This document shows positions 42,821 through 52,129 of a stretch of DNA of 64,000 nt, in pieces. Below the pieces are notes generated by a model. It saw nothing but the letters and a program-made list of their open reading frames with translations. It had not been told where the DNA came from and did not search any database. The DNA is from Halorubrum sp. 2020YC2 (GTDB lineage Archaea; Halobacteriota; Halobacteria; Halobacteriales; Haloferacaceae), in NCBI RefSeq assembly GCF_018623055.1, contig NZ_CP076019.1, positions 2,108,001-2,172,000 on the forward strand, read 5' to 3'. Position 1 is the first letter of the stretch. Each line of letters begins with the position of its first letter. A program made the translations under genes and the position numbers.

Positions 42821-44076
42821 TCGCCCACCTCCGGGGAGACCGTCTCGACCACGCTGATCCCGTCGGCGTCGTACCGGAAGTACTCGTAGTCGATTCCGGA
42901 GACGTCGCCGTTCTCGTCGAAGACGACCTCGCTGGACGCACCCCGGTACTCGACCGGGTCGCCCGCGGCGGCGCGGCGCACGCCCTCCGCGAGCGTGTCC
43001 GGCGTGACCTCGGTGCCGCCGCCGGAGGCGACGTCTCGCATCTGCTCTCGGATCGCGCCCCCGTCGTTCTCGCCCGCGGCGGCGTTCGCGAGGAGGAGCA
43101 CCGCCGCGGCGTCGTACCCGTTCGCGGTGAAGATCCCCGGATCGCTCCCGTACTCGGACTCGTAGCGCTCCGCGAAGGCGTCGTAGCCGGGACCGTTCGA
43201 GGACGGGGCGGTCCCGTAGACGTTCGACATCGGCTCCCCGACCTGCTCCGGGAGCGACGGGTCCATCATGCCGTCGGTGGTGAACACGGTCTCGTCGCCG
43301 GCGTGGCCGTCGTAGTAGTGATCGAATATCTCGACGCCGTCCTCCGGGTAGCCGATCACGAAGAGCAGGTCCGGCTCGCCCGAGAGCGCGGTTGCGAGTG
43401 GCTCCTCATACTCGTCGGAGAAGGAGACCTGTCGCTGTATCTCGCCGTCGAACGACGTGGCGAAGGCGCCGGAGAGCTGCCGGCCGTAGTCGCCCGCGAT
43501 GTGGAGCGTCGCCGCCGACGACGCGTCGTGTTCGTCGGCCGCGAGCCCCGCGGCGACGACTGCCTGCAGCGAGTCGTCGGGCGCGGTCCGGAAGCTGAAT
43601 CCGCGGTCGTTGAGGATCGAGAGCGTCGGCGTCGTGCTCGCGGGCGAGCAGTTGACGACTTCCGACGGGATGGAGGCCTGCTGGACCGCCTGGAGGGTCA
43701 CGTCGGAGCCGAGCGGCCCGGCGACGGCCGGGAACCCGGCGTCGACGAGCGTCCGCATCGCGTCGATCCCGCCGCGAGCCGTCGTCTCCGAGTCCTCGAT
43801 CTGCCACTCGACGTCGGCCTCGACCTCCGAGGAGTCGAGCTGTTTGCCCGGGAGCTCGACCGCGTCGGCGATCGGGGTCCCCACGGACTCCAACCCGCCG
43901 GAAAGCGCCATCACACCGCCGTATCGGAGGGTCCGCTCCGACAGGGGCGTGCGGCGATCCTCGGTGCGTTCGGCGTTCGATCCGAGACAGCCCCCGAGCC
44001 CGAAGGCGGCGGCTCCGGCCGTCGCGGCCAGCAGCTCGCGGCGACTGCGTTCCCGTATCGGTCTGTTAGGACACAC
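42817..44076 (-). CDS. Branched-chain-amino-acid-type substrate-binding lipoprotein paired with a transducer
   Basis: 419 aa. Signal RERSRRELLAATAGAAAFGLGGC with twin Arg and lipobox, so Tat-exported and lipid-anchored. The mature protein is a type I periplasmic binding fold (LivK/Peripla_BP_6): LRYGGVMALSGGLESVGTPIADA, VAGPLGSDVTLQAVQQASIPSEV, and YDAFAERYESEYGSDPGIFTANGYDAAAVLL. The start is GTG 44074-44076, as no ATG is suitable. No transporter genes are adjacent, and the stop overlaps the transducer start, so its main job is probably chemotactic sensing, by analogy with BasB. Confidence 0.9.
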   Translation of the reverse strand: MCPNRPIRERSRRELLAATAGAAAFGLGGCLGSNAERTEDRRTPLSERTLRYGGVMALSGGLESVGTPIADAVELPGKQLDSSEVEADVEWQIEDSETTARGGIDAMRTLVDAGFPAVAGPLGSDVTLQAVQQASIPSEVVNCSPASTTPTLSILNDRGFSFRTAPDDSLQAVVAAGLAADEHDASSAATLHIAGDYGRQLSGAFATSFDGEIQRQVSFSDEYEEPLATALSGEPDLLFVIGYPEDGVEIFDHYYDGHAGDETVFTTDGMMDPSLPEQVGEPMSNVYGTAPSSNGPGYDAFAERYESEYGSDPGIFTANGYDAAAVLLLANAAAGENDGGAIREQMRDVASGGGTEVTPDTLAEGVRRAAAGDPVEYRGASSEVVFDENGDVSGIDYEYFRYDADGISVVETVSPEVGE

Positions 44077-44140
44077 ACGCGTCCGGAACCAGCATCGGGT
44101 TTTAACCCCTCAGACTAATTTATCACTCTCGATAACTAGA

Positions 44141-44239
44141 GTGTGTGGTGTATTTCCAATCCCCGAGAGAGCGGTTGACACGCCGTTCGACGTGCGAATT
44201 GACGGGAACCGGGTGCGAATCGAAAAACACACGATCTGA
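44141..44239 (+). CDS. Possible 32-aa leaderless microprotein
   Basis: Frame GTG 44141 to TGA 44237-44239, reading (M)CGVFPIPERAVDTPF, then VRIDGNRVRIEKHTI, a compact strand-turn-strand sequence unlike the Arg/Pro-rich shadow frames. TATA-like AATTTATCA (44118-44126) lies about 20-25 nt upstream. It is divergent from the binding-protein gene. Weak evidence; it could be chance. Confidence 0.35.
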   Translation: MCGVFPIPERAVDTPFDVRIDGNRVRIEKHTI

Positions 44240-44298
44240 GAAACGGGGCGAAGCGAGCGAGACGAAACGAAGCGCGGTCGGCGGTTCGCCGGCCGCGG

Positions 44299-44538
44299 TC
44301 AGGGAACCCGCGTCCGCGGATATATCGGCTCGTCGCCGGCCGTCTCCTCCTGGTCCGGCTCGCCGCCGGCCGTCTCCTCCCGATCGCGCGTCGATTCGCT
44401 CGGCCCCTCGTCGTCGGCGGCGTCGGACGACCGCGGGACTCGCGTCCGCGTCGCTATCGGGCGGACGGCGTGGCGTGCGAACTGTTCGTCGAGGGCGTCG
44501 AGACGTTCTTGCGGGGCGTCGCGTCGGTCTTCGGCCAT
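44299..44538 (-). CDS. Small hydrophilic protein of unknown function
   Basis: 79 aa from ATG 44536-44538: AEDRRDAPQERLDALDEQFARHAVRPIATRTRVP, then a disordered tail with the duplicated EETAGGEPDQEETAGDEP. RTRVP occurs twice, once mid-chain and again at the very end. The composition is acidic as expected, but there is no recognised family and the tail comes from a short tandem DNA repeat. Moderate support as a gene. Confidence 0.5.
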   Translation of the reverse strand: MAEDRRDAPQERLDALDEQFARHAVRPIATRTRVPRSSDAADDEGPSESTRDREETAGGEPDQEETAGDEPIYPRTRVP

Positions 44539-44634
44539 CACACTCGATCCGTGTGGCCGGAGGCGGGAAACGGGAGTCGCACAGTAGCGAGGGTCTTTAA
44601 CCGGGGCCCGGGCCGTCGACCGCCGCGTCGGGCG

Positions 44635-45228
44635 TCAGTCGCTCCGGCCGTGGACGTACGTCTGGTCGTGGTCGGGGAACACGTCGTCGACGGTCTCGGC
44701 GCCGTACTCGTCTGCGATGAGCGTCCGGAGCTCGTCCTCGTAGTCCGCCTTCGGGACCTCCTCGCTCGGCCCCTGTTGGACGTCGAAGGTGGCGTCGACG
44801 AGCTGGTCGACGGCGTGGCGGCCGAACCCGGAGAGCGGGGAGATGTAGTCGACGCCGTTGCGGTCTTCGAGGCTCTGCGCCTGCGCCCGCGACACCGTCG
44901 GGACGCGGTCGTCGCGGCGCGTCCCGTCCGCGATGGCGTCGACGTCGAGCGCGGCGATGGTCTCTAGGGCGTGCTCGTGGACGCGCTGGATCCCGTTCCG
45001 GGGGTAGCCGTCCGCGACCATGGACTCGGCGGCGGTCTCGGCCACCTCGGGGTCGAGGTCGACGCGCTCGAAGGGGAACCCGAGTTCGGCGGCCGCCCGC
45101 TCGGCGTGCTCCCAGTCGTCGGTGAGCCCGAAGCTCCCGGTGACACAGCGGACGTCGTAGAACCGGTCGAGCAGGTGGGCGGCGAGCGAGGAGTCTTTCC
45201 CCCCGCTGTACAGCAGCGCCAGCTCCAT
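44635..45228 (-). CDS. PP-loop ATPase (predicted tRNA-modification or asparagine-synthase-like enzyme)
   Basis: 197 aa. The PP-loop pyrophosphatase motif SGGKDSS occurs at residues 8-14, followed by an adenine-nucleotide alpha-hydrolase fold (VRCVTGSFGL, VDADAIADGTRRDDRVP). It resembles COG2117-type proteins annotated as a predicted subunit of a tRNA thiouridine system. Its start directly abuts the PDCD5 stop (45229), so they form a two-gene operon, an order common in archaea. The exact substrate is unknown. Confidence 0.85.
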   Translation of the reverse strand: MELALLYSGGKDSSLAAHLLDRFYDVRCVTGSFGLTDDWEHAERAAAELGFPFERVDLDPEVAETAAESMVADGYPRNGIQRVHEHALETIAALDVDAIADGTRRDDRVPTVSRAQAQSLEDRNGVDYISPLSGFGRHAVDQLVDATFDVQQGPSEEVPKADYEDELRTLIADEYGAETVDDVFPDHDQTYVHGRSD

Positions 45229-45582
45229 CTACCGGCGGCGGATGTCGAAGCTCTTCTGTTCGGGCTGGAGCTCTTTGAGCAGGTCTCGCATCTGGTCTTC
45301 GTCGATCTGCCCCTGAATCCGTCCGCTCTGCGCAAGCGCGGCGACCTGCTGTTTCACCTTCTCGCCGAACTGCGGTTTCGACATCTCGACCGCGTTGAGC
45401 CGCTGGCGGGCGCCGTCCGTCAGGTGCTGTTTCAACACCGCCTCCTGTTGGGCCTCGGCGCGCTGTTGGGCCTCCTGTTGGGCCTCGGCGGCGTCGCCCT
45501 CGCCGCCCTGTCGCTCGCGGAGCTCCTCCATCTTCTGTTCGCGCAGTTCCTCGAGCCGTTCGTCGTCGGGGTTGCCGCTCAT
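45229..45582 (-). CDS. DNA-binding protein of the PDCD5 family
   Basis: 117 aa. A Glu/Gln/Arg-rich helical N-terminus ([14 protein letters not shown]) leads to the PDCD5 core: [49 protein letters not shown] (key residues about 56-104). Archaeal members bind DNA non-specifically, and links to translation are suggested by gene neighbourhoods. Start ATG 45580-45582. Operon with the PP-loop gene; divergent from nmd3. Confidence 0.95.
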   Translation of the reverse strand: MSGNPDDERLEELREQKMEELRERQGGEGDAAEAQQEAQQRAEAQQEAVLKQHLTDGARQRLNAVEMSKPQFGEKVKQQVAALAQSGRIQGQIDEDQMRDLLKELQPEQKSFDIRRR

Positions 45583-45722
45583 ACACGCCCGTTCTCGGTC
45601 CGTGCGAAAAACCATTTCGGAGGTCGCGACCTGCGCGGAGCGGCCGGATGCGGCCGCGCGCACCCCGCGGGGACCGGGACGGTCCGCGCCGTTTAAACGG
45701 GTCCTCGGCGTAGCCGGCGTCA

Positions 45723-46868
45723 ATGAGCGAGTCGCGGGAGTTCTGTCCGCGCTGCGGCGACCCGGTCCCCGAGCGGCGCGACCCCCTTCCGGGCGAGCCG
45801 CGCGGGCGAGACGCGCTGCTCTGCGACGACTGCTACTTCGAGGACTTCGACCTCGTCGACGCGCCCGACCGGATCGAGGTGCTGGTCTGTTCCGGCTGCG
45901 GCGCCGTCAGGCGCGGCGAGTCGTGGCGCGACGTGGGCGCGCGCGACTACACCGACATCGCGGTCGACGAGGTGGCCGAGGCGCTCGGCGTCCACGTCGA
46001 CGCCGAAGACGTCGAGTGGGGCGTCGAGCCCGAGCAGGTCGACGAGAACACGGTCCGGATGCACTGCCGCTTCTCCGGCGTCGTCCGCGACACCCTGCGC
46101 TCGGCGGAGGTGACGGTCCCGGTCAAAATCTCGCGCGGGACCTGCGACCGCTGCGGGCGCATCGCGGGCGGCTACTACGCCGGGATCGTTCAGGTCCGCG
46201 CCGACGAGCGCGACCTCACCCCCGCCGAGCGCGCGGAGGCGCTCGACATCGCGGAGTCGTACGTGGCCGATCAGGAGGCCGACGGCGACCGCGAGGCGTT
46301 CATCACCGAGGTGAAAGAGACCGACGACGGTCCGGACGTCAAGCTCTCCTCGAACCGGCTCGCGCAGAACGTCGCGACCCGGATCACCGAGTCGCTCGGC
46401 GGGAGCTTCGAGTCGTACCCGACGCTCGTCACCGAGGACGGCGACGGCAACGAGGTGTACCGCGTCACGTTCGCGGTCCGCCTCCCGAAGTACGCCGAAG
46501 GCGAGATCATCGACCCCGAGGACGGCGACGGCCCGGTCCTCGTCACCGGCGTCTCCGACCGCCTTCGGGGCGTGCGGCTCGCGACCGGCGCGGCGTACGC
46601 CTCCCCGTTCGCGGACGGGGAGGCCCCCGACGCGACCCGGCTCGGCGCCCGCGGCGACGCGGCGGAGACGACCGTGGTGACCGTCGAGGACGAGAACGCG
46701 ATCCAGGTGCTCGACCCCGTCACCTACGAGGCGAAGACCGTGCCGAACCCCGCGTTCGTCGACGGCGACGCCGACTCGGTCCTCGCGTTCGAACACGGCG
46801 GCGACGTTCACCTCGTGCCGGAGGAAGGCGCGGAACGGCCCGCGGAGTCGGCGCCGAGTCGGGACTGA
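45723..46868 (+). CDS. NMD3-family ribosome-associated protein
   Basis: 381 aa. Four Cys-x2-Cys pairs (CPRC at 8-11, CDDC, CSGC and CDRC) form the zinc-ribbon N-terminal half, followed by the NMD3 beta-rich domain ([32 protein letters not shown]). Eukaryotic NMD3 escorts the 60S subunit from the nucleus; archaeal homologues probably act in large-subunit maturation. TATA-like CCGTTTAAACGG (45689-45700) lies about 25-30 nt before the ATG. Confidence 0.95.
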   Translation: MSESREFCPRCGDPVPERRDPLPGEPRGRDALLCDDCYFEDFDLVDAPDRIEVLVCSGCGAVRRGESWRDVGARDYTDIAVDEVAEALGVHVDAEDVEWGVEPEQVDENTVRMHCRFSGVVRDTLRSAEVTVPVKISRGTCDRCGRIAGGYYAGIVQVRADERDLTPAERAEALDIAESYVADQEADGDREAFITEVKETDDGPDVKLSSNRLAQNVATRITESLGGSFESYPTLVTEDGDGNEVYRVTFAVRLPKYAEGEIIDPEDGDGPVLVTGVSDRLRGVRLATGAAYASPFADGEAPDATRLGARGDAAETTVVTVEDENAIQVLDPVTYEAKTVPNPAFVDGDADSVLAFEHGGDVHLVPEEGAERPAESAPSRD

Positions 46869-46964
46869 CGGCTTCCCGAGGTTCGGCTCGGAGAGGAAAC
46901 TGATCGTTCGTGGGAGCGGATCGAAAAAACGGCGCGGCGCGTCGCGGACGGCAACGCGTCGCGG

Positions 46965-47156
46965 TTAGTCTGCGCGGGCGGGCCGTTCGCTGCCGAGGGC
47001 TGCGGCGCGCTCGGAGTCGGTTACCTCGATGCCGCGGCGTTCGAGCTGCTCGATGAACTCGGACTCGCTGAGCCCCGCCTGTGCGGCCGCCTGCGACAGC
47101 GTCAGGGTTCGCGCACCGTACAGCGTCAGCGCACTCGACAGCCCGTTCGTGGCCAT
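46965..47156 (-). CDS. UPF0175-like small helix-turn-helix protein
   Basis: 63 aa: SSALTLYGARTLTLSQAAAQAGLSESEFIEQLERRGIEV follows the UPF0175 pattern (ALxLYxxGxxSLxxAAxxAGLSxxEFxxxLxxRGI). TATA TTCATAAACC on the minus strand at about 47177-47186 predicts a leaderless mRNA. UPF0175 proteins are often antitoxin-like; no toxin lies next to it. Confidence 0.8.
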   Translation of the reverse strand: MATNGLSSALTLYGARTLTLSQAAAQAGLSESEFIEQLERRGIEVTDSERAAALGSERPARAD

Positions 47157-47325
47157 ACATCCAGTAGTCGCGTGAGGGTTTATGAAGGTTACTACTTCAT
47201 TGAGGGACCTGATACACCTTATACGATATATATTGACAGATGATCGGCACGGGAGTCATAATACGACGCCGGCTCGCCGCCCCTCGCCCGCAGGAGTTAT
47301 ACCGTTCTGCGGCCGACACGCCGGT

Positions 47326-47409
47326 ATGGACAGACAACAGGTCATGGCGCTGTTCTTCGCGTTTCTCATGGTGAGCTCCATGGTCGCGTACGGCGTCTCG
47401 CTGCTGTGA
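47326..47409 (+). CDS. 27-aa single-helix membrane microprotein
   Basis: MDRQQVMALFFAFLMVSSMVAYGVSLL: a charged six-residue head then one transmembrane helix, stop TGA at 47407-47409. TATA GAGTTATACC (47294-47303) is 27 nt ahead, the correct leaderless spacing. Short proteins of this look are widespread in haloarchaea. I judge it real mainly from promoter spacing and composition. Confidence 0.6.
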   Translation: MDRQQVMALFFAFLMVSSMVAYGVSLL

Positions 47410-47432
47410 CGGCCGGCTCGCGGTAACCCCCG

Positions 47433-49334
47433 TCAGCCGTCGCCCCACACATCCGACAGCGGGTGGTCCTGCCGGCGCTCGGCGTCCCGCTCGGATCGGG
47501 TCCGGACCGACTCGTCGCCGGCCGTCCTGCTGTCGGCGGTCGCGTCGCCGCCGTCGCCTCCGCGGCCGGCGTCGTCGCGGGACGAACGACCGGTGCCGGC
47601 GTCGGCGGAACCCCTCGACCGCCTGCTCCGCCGTCCCGCGCCCGCGCCGCCCGACGGCGACGCGTCGATGCCGGCCAGCGCCGCTTCCGGGTCGAACGCC
47701 GGCAGCGACGGGGTCGTCATCGCGTCGACCTGATCGCGGAACCAGTCGGGCGTGTCGGCCTCGGCGCGCTCGAAGAGGTCGAGCAGGGAGTCGTCCGCGA
47801 GGTACGTCGCGCCGTGGTCGTCCGGGGCGCGGACGACCCGCCCGCATGCCTGAATGACGGTCCGGAGCGCGGTGCGGTGGTACCACGCCCACTGCCCGTC
47901 TTCGAGGCGGCGGGCGACCCGCGAGTCGTTCGTGTTCCGGTACGGCGCCTTACACACCACCTGCCAGCGACAGAGGTCGCCTTTGAGGTCAAGCGCCTCC
48001 TCCATCTTCACCGAGACGAACACCTCCGGGTCCGAACTCGCCTTCCACGCCTCCAACTCGCCGTCGCGGTTCTCCCGGTCGTGGCGCCTGACGCGCGCGG
48101 CGACGCCGAACTCGCCTAGCCGTTCGGTGAGCCGCTCCGCGATGTCGTACGAGTGCGCGTGGATCAGTCCCTTCTCGTCGGGGTGTTCCGCCATCAGCCG
48201 GGCGATCAGCCGGGCGATCTCCGGGGTCGTCTCGTCGCGGTGCTCGTAGGTCATCGACCCCTGCGTCACGTCGTACAGGGGCCGGTTCGCGAGCGGGAAC
48301 GTGTGTTCGACGTCGACGAGGGCGACGTCGGCGGGGTCGAGGCCGACGCCGCGGCAGAACGCCTCCTTCGAGAGGATGGTCGCGGAAAGCAGCGCGAAGC
48401 GGTTGCCGCGGTCCCACACCGTGTGCCTGAGGTACCGCGCGGGGTCGAGCGGTTTGATCTCGACCGCCGTCCCCTCGCCGCCCGGCTGGTCGACAACCCA
48501 CGAGGTCGGGGACTGGGGGTCGCGGTAGTCCTCTAAGAACCAGCCGAGTTCGCTTATCAGCTCCTGAAGCCGGTCGCGGCGGGCGACCTCCTCGCGGTCG
48601 AGTTCGGGCTGGCCCACCAGCTCGTCTTTCGCGCGGCTCGCGGCGTCGCGGAGGGTCTCGACGAACCGCGCGGTCCGGTCGAGCGCGTCCTCCTTGGGAC
48701 CGGCGTCGGCCGCGACGTCGGGGACGCCGACGTCGTCCCACACCGGGACGCGCTCGGGCGAGATTTCGATAGTGGCGTACATCTCGGCCCACTCCGCCAG
48801 CCCGTGCGCCTCGTCGATGACGACGACGTCCCGCTTCCGGAACACCTCGGAGCCGGCGGTGCGCATGAAGTACGCCAGCGTCATGGCGGCGAACCGGTTG
48901 CCGGAGGCGATGGCGCGGTCGGAGAAGTACGGGCAGCGGTGGCGGATCGAGCAGTCGAACCCCTGCTGGCGCGCGCAGGGCGCGCGGTTCACGGGCGTGT
49001 CGTGCTCGCCGGGGAGGACGCAGTCGTAGTTCGACTTCCCGCGGATCACCGCCAGGTCGTCGAGTAAGTCGTCGGCCTCGACGTCGTCGATCTGCGACAC
49101 CTGCGGGGTCGTGTAGTAGGCGCCGGTCGCCTCGCTGGGGGCCGCCTCGCCCGCGGTCTCGGCCGCGCCCATGATCGCGCGGGCGAGCAGCGACTTGCCG
49201 CTGCCCGTCGGCGCGCGCACTAACACGACCCGGTTCCCGGCCGCGAACGCGTCGCGGATGTCGTCGAGGGCCTGCTCCTGCGCGCCGCGGTAGCTCGGCG
49301 CGGGGAACTCGGCGGGGATCCGGCTCGGGTCCAC
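47433..49334 (-). CDS. XPD/Rad3-like (DinG-type) superfamily 2 DNA helicase
   Basis: 633 aa. Walker A APTGSGKS (41-48), DEAH box VVIDEAHG, and motif VI QACGRVVRAPDDHG. Between motifs I and II, four cysteines (YDCVLPG, APCARQQGFDCSIRHRCPY) are placed like the [4Fe-4S] cluster of XPD. The last 90 residues are a disordered Gly/Arg/Asp tail. 5'-to-3' helicase for repair or recombination is the family expectation. GTG start at 49332-49334 with AAAGTTAACC (49361-49370 region, minus) as promoter. An IS element lies just upstream. Confidence 0.92.
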   Translation of the reverse strand: MDPSRIPAEFPAPSYRGAQEQALDDIRDAFAAGNRVVLVRAPTGSGKSLLARAIMGAAETAGEAAPSEATGAYYTTPQVSQIDDVEADDLLDDLAVIRGKSNYDCVLPGEHDTPVNRAPCARQQGFDCSIRHRCPYFSDRAIASGNRFAAMTLAYFMRTAGSEVFRKRDVVVIDEAHGLAEWAEMYATIEISPERVPVWDDVGVPDVAADAGPKEDALDRTARFVETLRDAASRAKDELVGQPELDREEVARRDRLQELISELGWFLEDYRDPQSPTSWVVDQPGGEGTAVEIKPLDPARYLRHTVWDRGNRFALLSATILSKEAFCRGVGLDPADVALVDVEHTFPLANRPLYDVTQGSMTYEHRDETTPEIARLIARLMAEHPDEKGLIHAHSYDIAERLTERLGEFGVAARVRRHDRENRDGELEAWKASSDPEVFVSVKMEEALDLKGDLCRWQVVCKAPYRNTNDSRVARRLEDGQWAWYHRTALRTVIQACGRVVRAPDDHGATYLADDSLLDLFERAEADTPDWFRDQVDAMTTPSLPAFDPEAALAGIDASPSGGAGAGRRSRRSRGSADAGTGRSSRDDAGRGGDGGDATADSRTAGDESVRTRSERDAERRQDHPLSDVWGDG

Positions 49335-49429
49335 ACGACGCCCTCGCGCGCTGGCGGGGTTAACTTTTGCGAGGCTAAGTCTCCGTTCTCAAGGAGCAAC
49401 GCAGGGGGCCAAGCGATCGAGTAGCGTTA

Positions 49430-49475
49430 ACGAGAGCGAAGCTCTCGTTCGCACATCAGAACGCTCCGCGTTCTG
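49430..49475 (+). repeat. Two triloop palindromes in the IS left end
   Basis: ACGAGAGC-gaa-GCTCTCGT (49430-49448) and CAGAACGC-tcc-GCGTTCTG (49457-49475). Each has a perfect 8-bp stem and a three-base loop closed by C-G, the same build as the palindromes in element B. The first shares its GAGAGC-gaa-GCTCTC core with the one at 37638-37656. Confidence 0.8.
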
Positions 49476-49585
49476 AGGACGCAGTAGGGCGGGGATACAG
49501 CCGACACGAGATTGGGCTCTCCACAAAATCGAATACCCTAACCAAAGAATTATATGACAATATACTGATAGTAGAAGTGAGCCCG

Positions 49586-49998
<413 letters not shown>

Positions 49999-50002
<4 letters not shown>

Positions 50003-51156
50003 AACAGACTGCCGAGAGGACGGTCGTGGCGAAAATCCTCACCGACGACCTTACGCAGTCGAAACTCGACGCCATCAATCACGAGTACGAAGCGTTCCAG
50101 CGATACATTCGTGGTGACGAAGACGCCGACCTCTACTCGGCCACGAAACAATGCGCCGACGCCTACGTGGACACCGACAACCTGCGCGACGACCACGACT
50201 ACCCGTGGTTCATCCGCAACGACGTGTTCGACGTTGGCGTGGACGTGGAACAGCACGACACCGACCTGACGAACTGGTGGCTGAAACTCCCCGTCTCACA
50301 GGTCTGGGGTGGCGTGAACGTCCCGATTCAACCGCACGACGAGATCCCCGACGAGGCCGACGTGAAGGACTCGAAAATCGTTCAGGAGGACGGAGAATAC
50401 TACGCACACCTGACGGTTCGGCAAGAAGTGGAAGTTAGGGAGGAGTACGACGGTGTTATCGGCGTTGACTTCGGTGTTCGATGGGTGGCAACGTCGGTGG
50501 CGTTGCCTTCCCGTAACACCGAGTTCTACGGTCGAGAGATTCGCCGTATCCGCCGTCACCATCACAATCTTCGCACTCGTCTCCAAGAGAAGGGAGCCTA
50601 CGACACGCTCCAGTCGGTCAAGGGGAAGGAATACCGTCGCGTGAACGACCGCCTCCACAAGATTTCTCGCGCTATCGTGGAGGAAGCCGAAGAGCGCAAC
50701 GCGCTCATCGTGGTCGGAAACCTCGAAGGAATCCAGAACCAAGACCTCGGTGCGGAGATGAATCGTCGGCTCCACTCGATGCCACACCACACGCTGAAAA
50801 AGTATATCGAGTATAAGGCGACGTTCGCGGGTGTTGCGGTAAAGTCCGTGAACGAGTATATGACGAGTCAGACGTGCTGGCGGTGTGGCGAACAGGAAGC
50901 GACGACCCGCAAGGAACAGGGCCGGCTCCTGTGCCATGAGTGCGGGTTGGACGACAATGCGGACAAGAACGGTGCGACGAACATCGCAAAGAAAGGACTG
51001 GGTAAGGACATCGCGTGCCCACTATCCAGTCTCGGCGCAGTATGTGAACCTGCGCTCGAACCGAGCGGTGCTGACCAAGCCTCTGTAACGGTACGCTTGC
51101 GAGCCGACTTGGAAGCCCCTGCCTCAACGAAGCGAGTTGTCAGGCGAACGAAGTAG
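49999..51156 (+). CDS. tnpB: TnpB RNA-guided nuclease
   Basis: 385 aa. RuvC-like site: Asp in GVDFGVRWVATS, Glu in VVGNLEGI, Asp in DNADKNGATNIA; zinc finger CWRCGEQ...CHECG between the second and third. The last 60 residues (after GATNIAKKGLG) overlap the guide-RNA region. It differs clearly from the TnpB at 15535, so the two elements are different subfamilies rather than recent copies. TnpB probably promotes element retention by cutting empty donor sites. Confidence 0.92.
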
Positions 51157-51172
51157 GTAGGGGTAGTTCACA
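51040..51172 (+). ncRNA. Putative omega/reRNA (sotRNA) of the second IS element
   Basis: It covers the 3' end of tnpB and the right end. GAAGCCCCTGCCT (51111-51123) can pair with AGGTAGGGG (51155-51163), enclosing CGAAGCG/GGCGAACGAAG segments, and the element ends near TTCAC. The guide would start with the flanking ACCCTCGCTTGG. The 5' limit is a guess. Confidence 0.5.
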
Positions 51173-51294
51173 CCCTCGCTTGGCGGACGGGGCAGCGGTG
51201 GATCGGCCGGGAGCGACGGGGCCGCCGGTGCCGCGCCGGCCGCGTCCGACCGCGCAAGCTATTCGTGGCCTGCCCCGATACGAGAACGAGAGCG

Positions 51295-51525
51295 ATGAGC
51301 GACGACGGAATCCTCGGATCGCTGTCCGCCGTGGGCCTGTTGAGCCTCTGCTGTATCGGGTTCGGCGGGCTGGCGGGCGGGGCGGCGGTGGTCGGCGGGT
51401 CCGCCTCCGCGAGCGCGTTCGCGACCGGGGCGACAAGCGCCCGCGGCGCGCTCGTCTCCGGGGCGGTCACGTTCGGGACCGTCCTCCTCGCCGCCGTAGT
51501 GATCCGGTGGCGGCTGAATCGGTAG
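51295..51525 (+). CDS. Small Cys-containing membrane protein
   Basis: 76 aa with two helices: GLLSLCCIGFGGLAGGAAVVGG (about 12-33) and ALVSGAVTFGTVLLAAVVI. The adjacent Cys pair inside the first helix recalls small metal-handling membrane proteins (MerT-like), but there is no metal-binding domain beside it. Start ATG 51295; the in-frame extension to 51265 is not convincing. It lies just past the IS element right end. Confidence 0.65.
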   Translation: MSDDGILGSLSAVGLLSLCCIGFGGLAGGAAVVGGSASASAFATGATSARGALVSGAVTFGTVLLAAVVIRWRLNR

Positions 51526-51554
51526 CGGGACAGGACGGCGGCCGGAGGCCGAAC

Positions 51555-52018
51555 TCACTCCCGCCCGTGCGTCTCGATGTTCTCCCAGACGACCGCCATC
51601 AGCTCGCCGGTCTTCGCCACGAGGTCCTCGACGGCGCCCTCGTCGACGCCGGCGGCCGAGGCGCAGCCGAGGTCCCGGATCGCCTTCGTCGCGGAGACGT
51701 GGTGGACGTGGACGCGGTCGTCGCCGGCGCGCTCGTACACGGGGTGGTGCACGGGAGCATCCCGGCGAGCGTGGGGTCGATGCGCAGGGCGTCGTACGCG
51801 ATCTCGGGGTGACAGACGACGATCAGCGCCGTCCGCTCGACGTCGTCGTGACCCAGCATCCCCTCGATCATCTCGTCGAGCCGGGTGACACGCACCGTCT
51901 CGAAGTCGGCCAGCTCGTGTTCGAGCTGGACGAACGGCACCGCGTCCTCGAAGGGGAGGTCGACGGTCGTGTGGAGCGCCTCGTCGGCGGTCGGCGCGGG
52001 GGGTGCGGCGTCGCTCAT
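51555..52018 (-). pseudogene. DUF302-family protein broken by a frameshift
   Basis: The N-terminal part starts at ATG 52016-52018 (SDAAPPAPTADEALHTTVDLPFEDAV) and continues to DPTLAGMLPCTT, a DUF302 pattern. The frame then degrades. The adjacent frame picks up VYERAGDDRVHVHHVSATKAI... and ends GELMAVVWENIETHGRE at 51555. One base missing from the G-run 51741-51744 (C-run on the coding strand) restores a single 154-aa protein. Real mutation or homopolymer error cannot be told apart here. DUF302 function is unknown; often associated with stress or metal genes. Confidence 0.75.
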
Positions 52019-52129
52019 GCCGGCGGCTCCCGTCCCATTGATAAAAGCTGTTTCGCGGGTCCAACACCTGCCGCTACCTCTGACAGGAGGCCGCGGCATC
52101 CGCGGAAGGTGCCGCGTCCGGCGACCGAC

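Noticed and set aside
44145-44600. Plus-strand frame opposite 44299-44538
   Set aside because: Ser/Arg/Pro-rich without any pattern; the minus-strand frame has the expected acidic composition.
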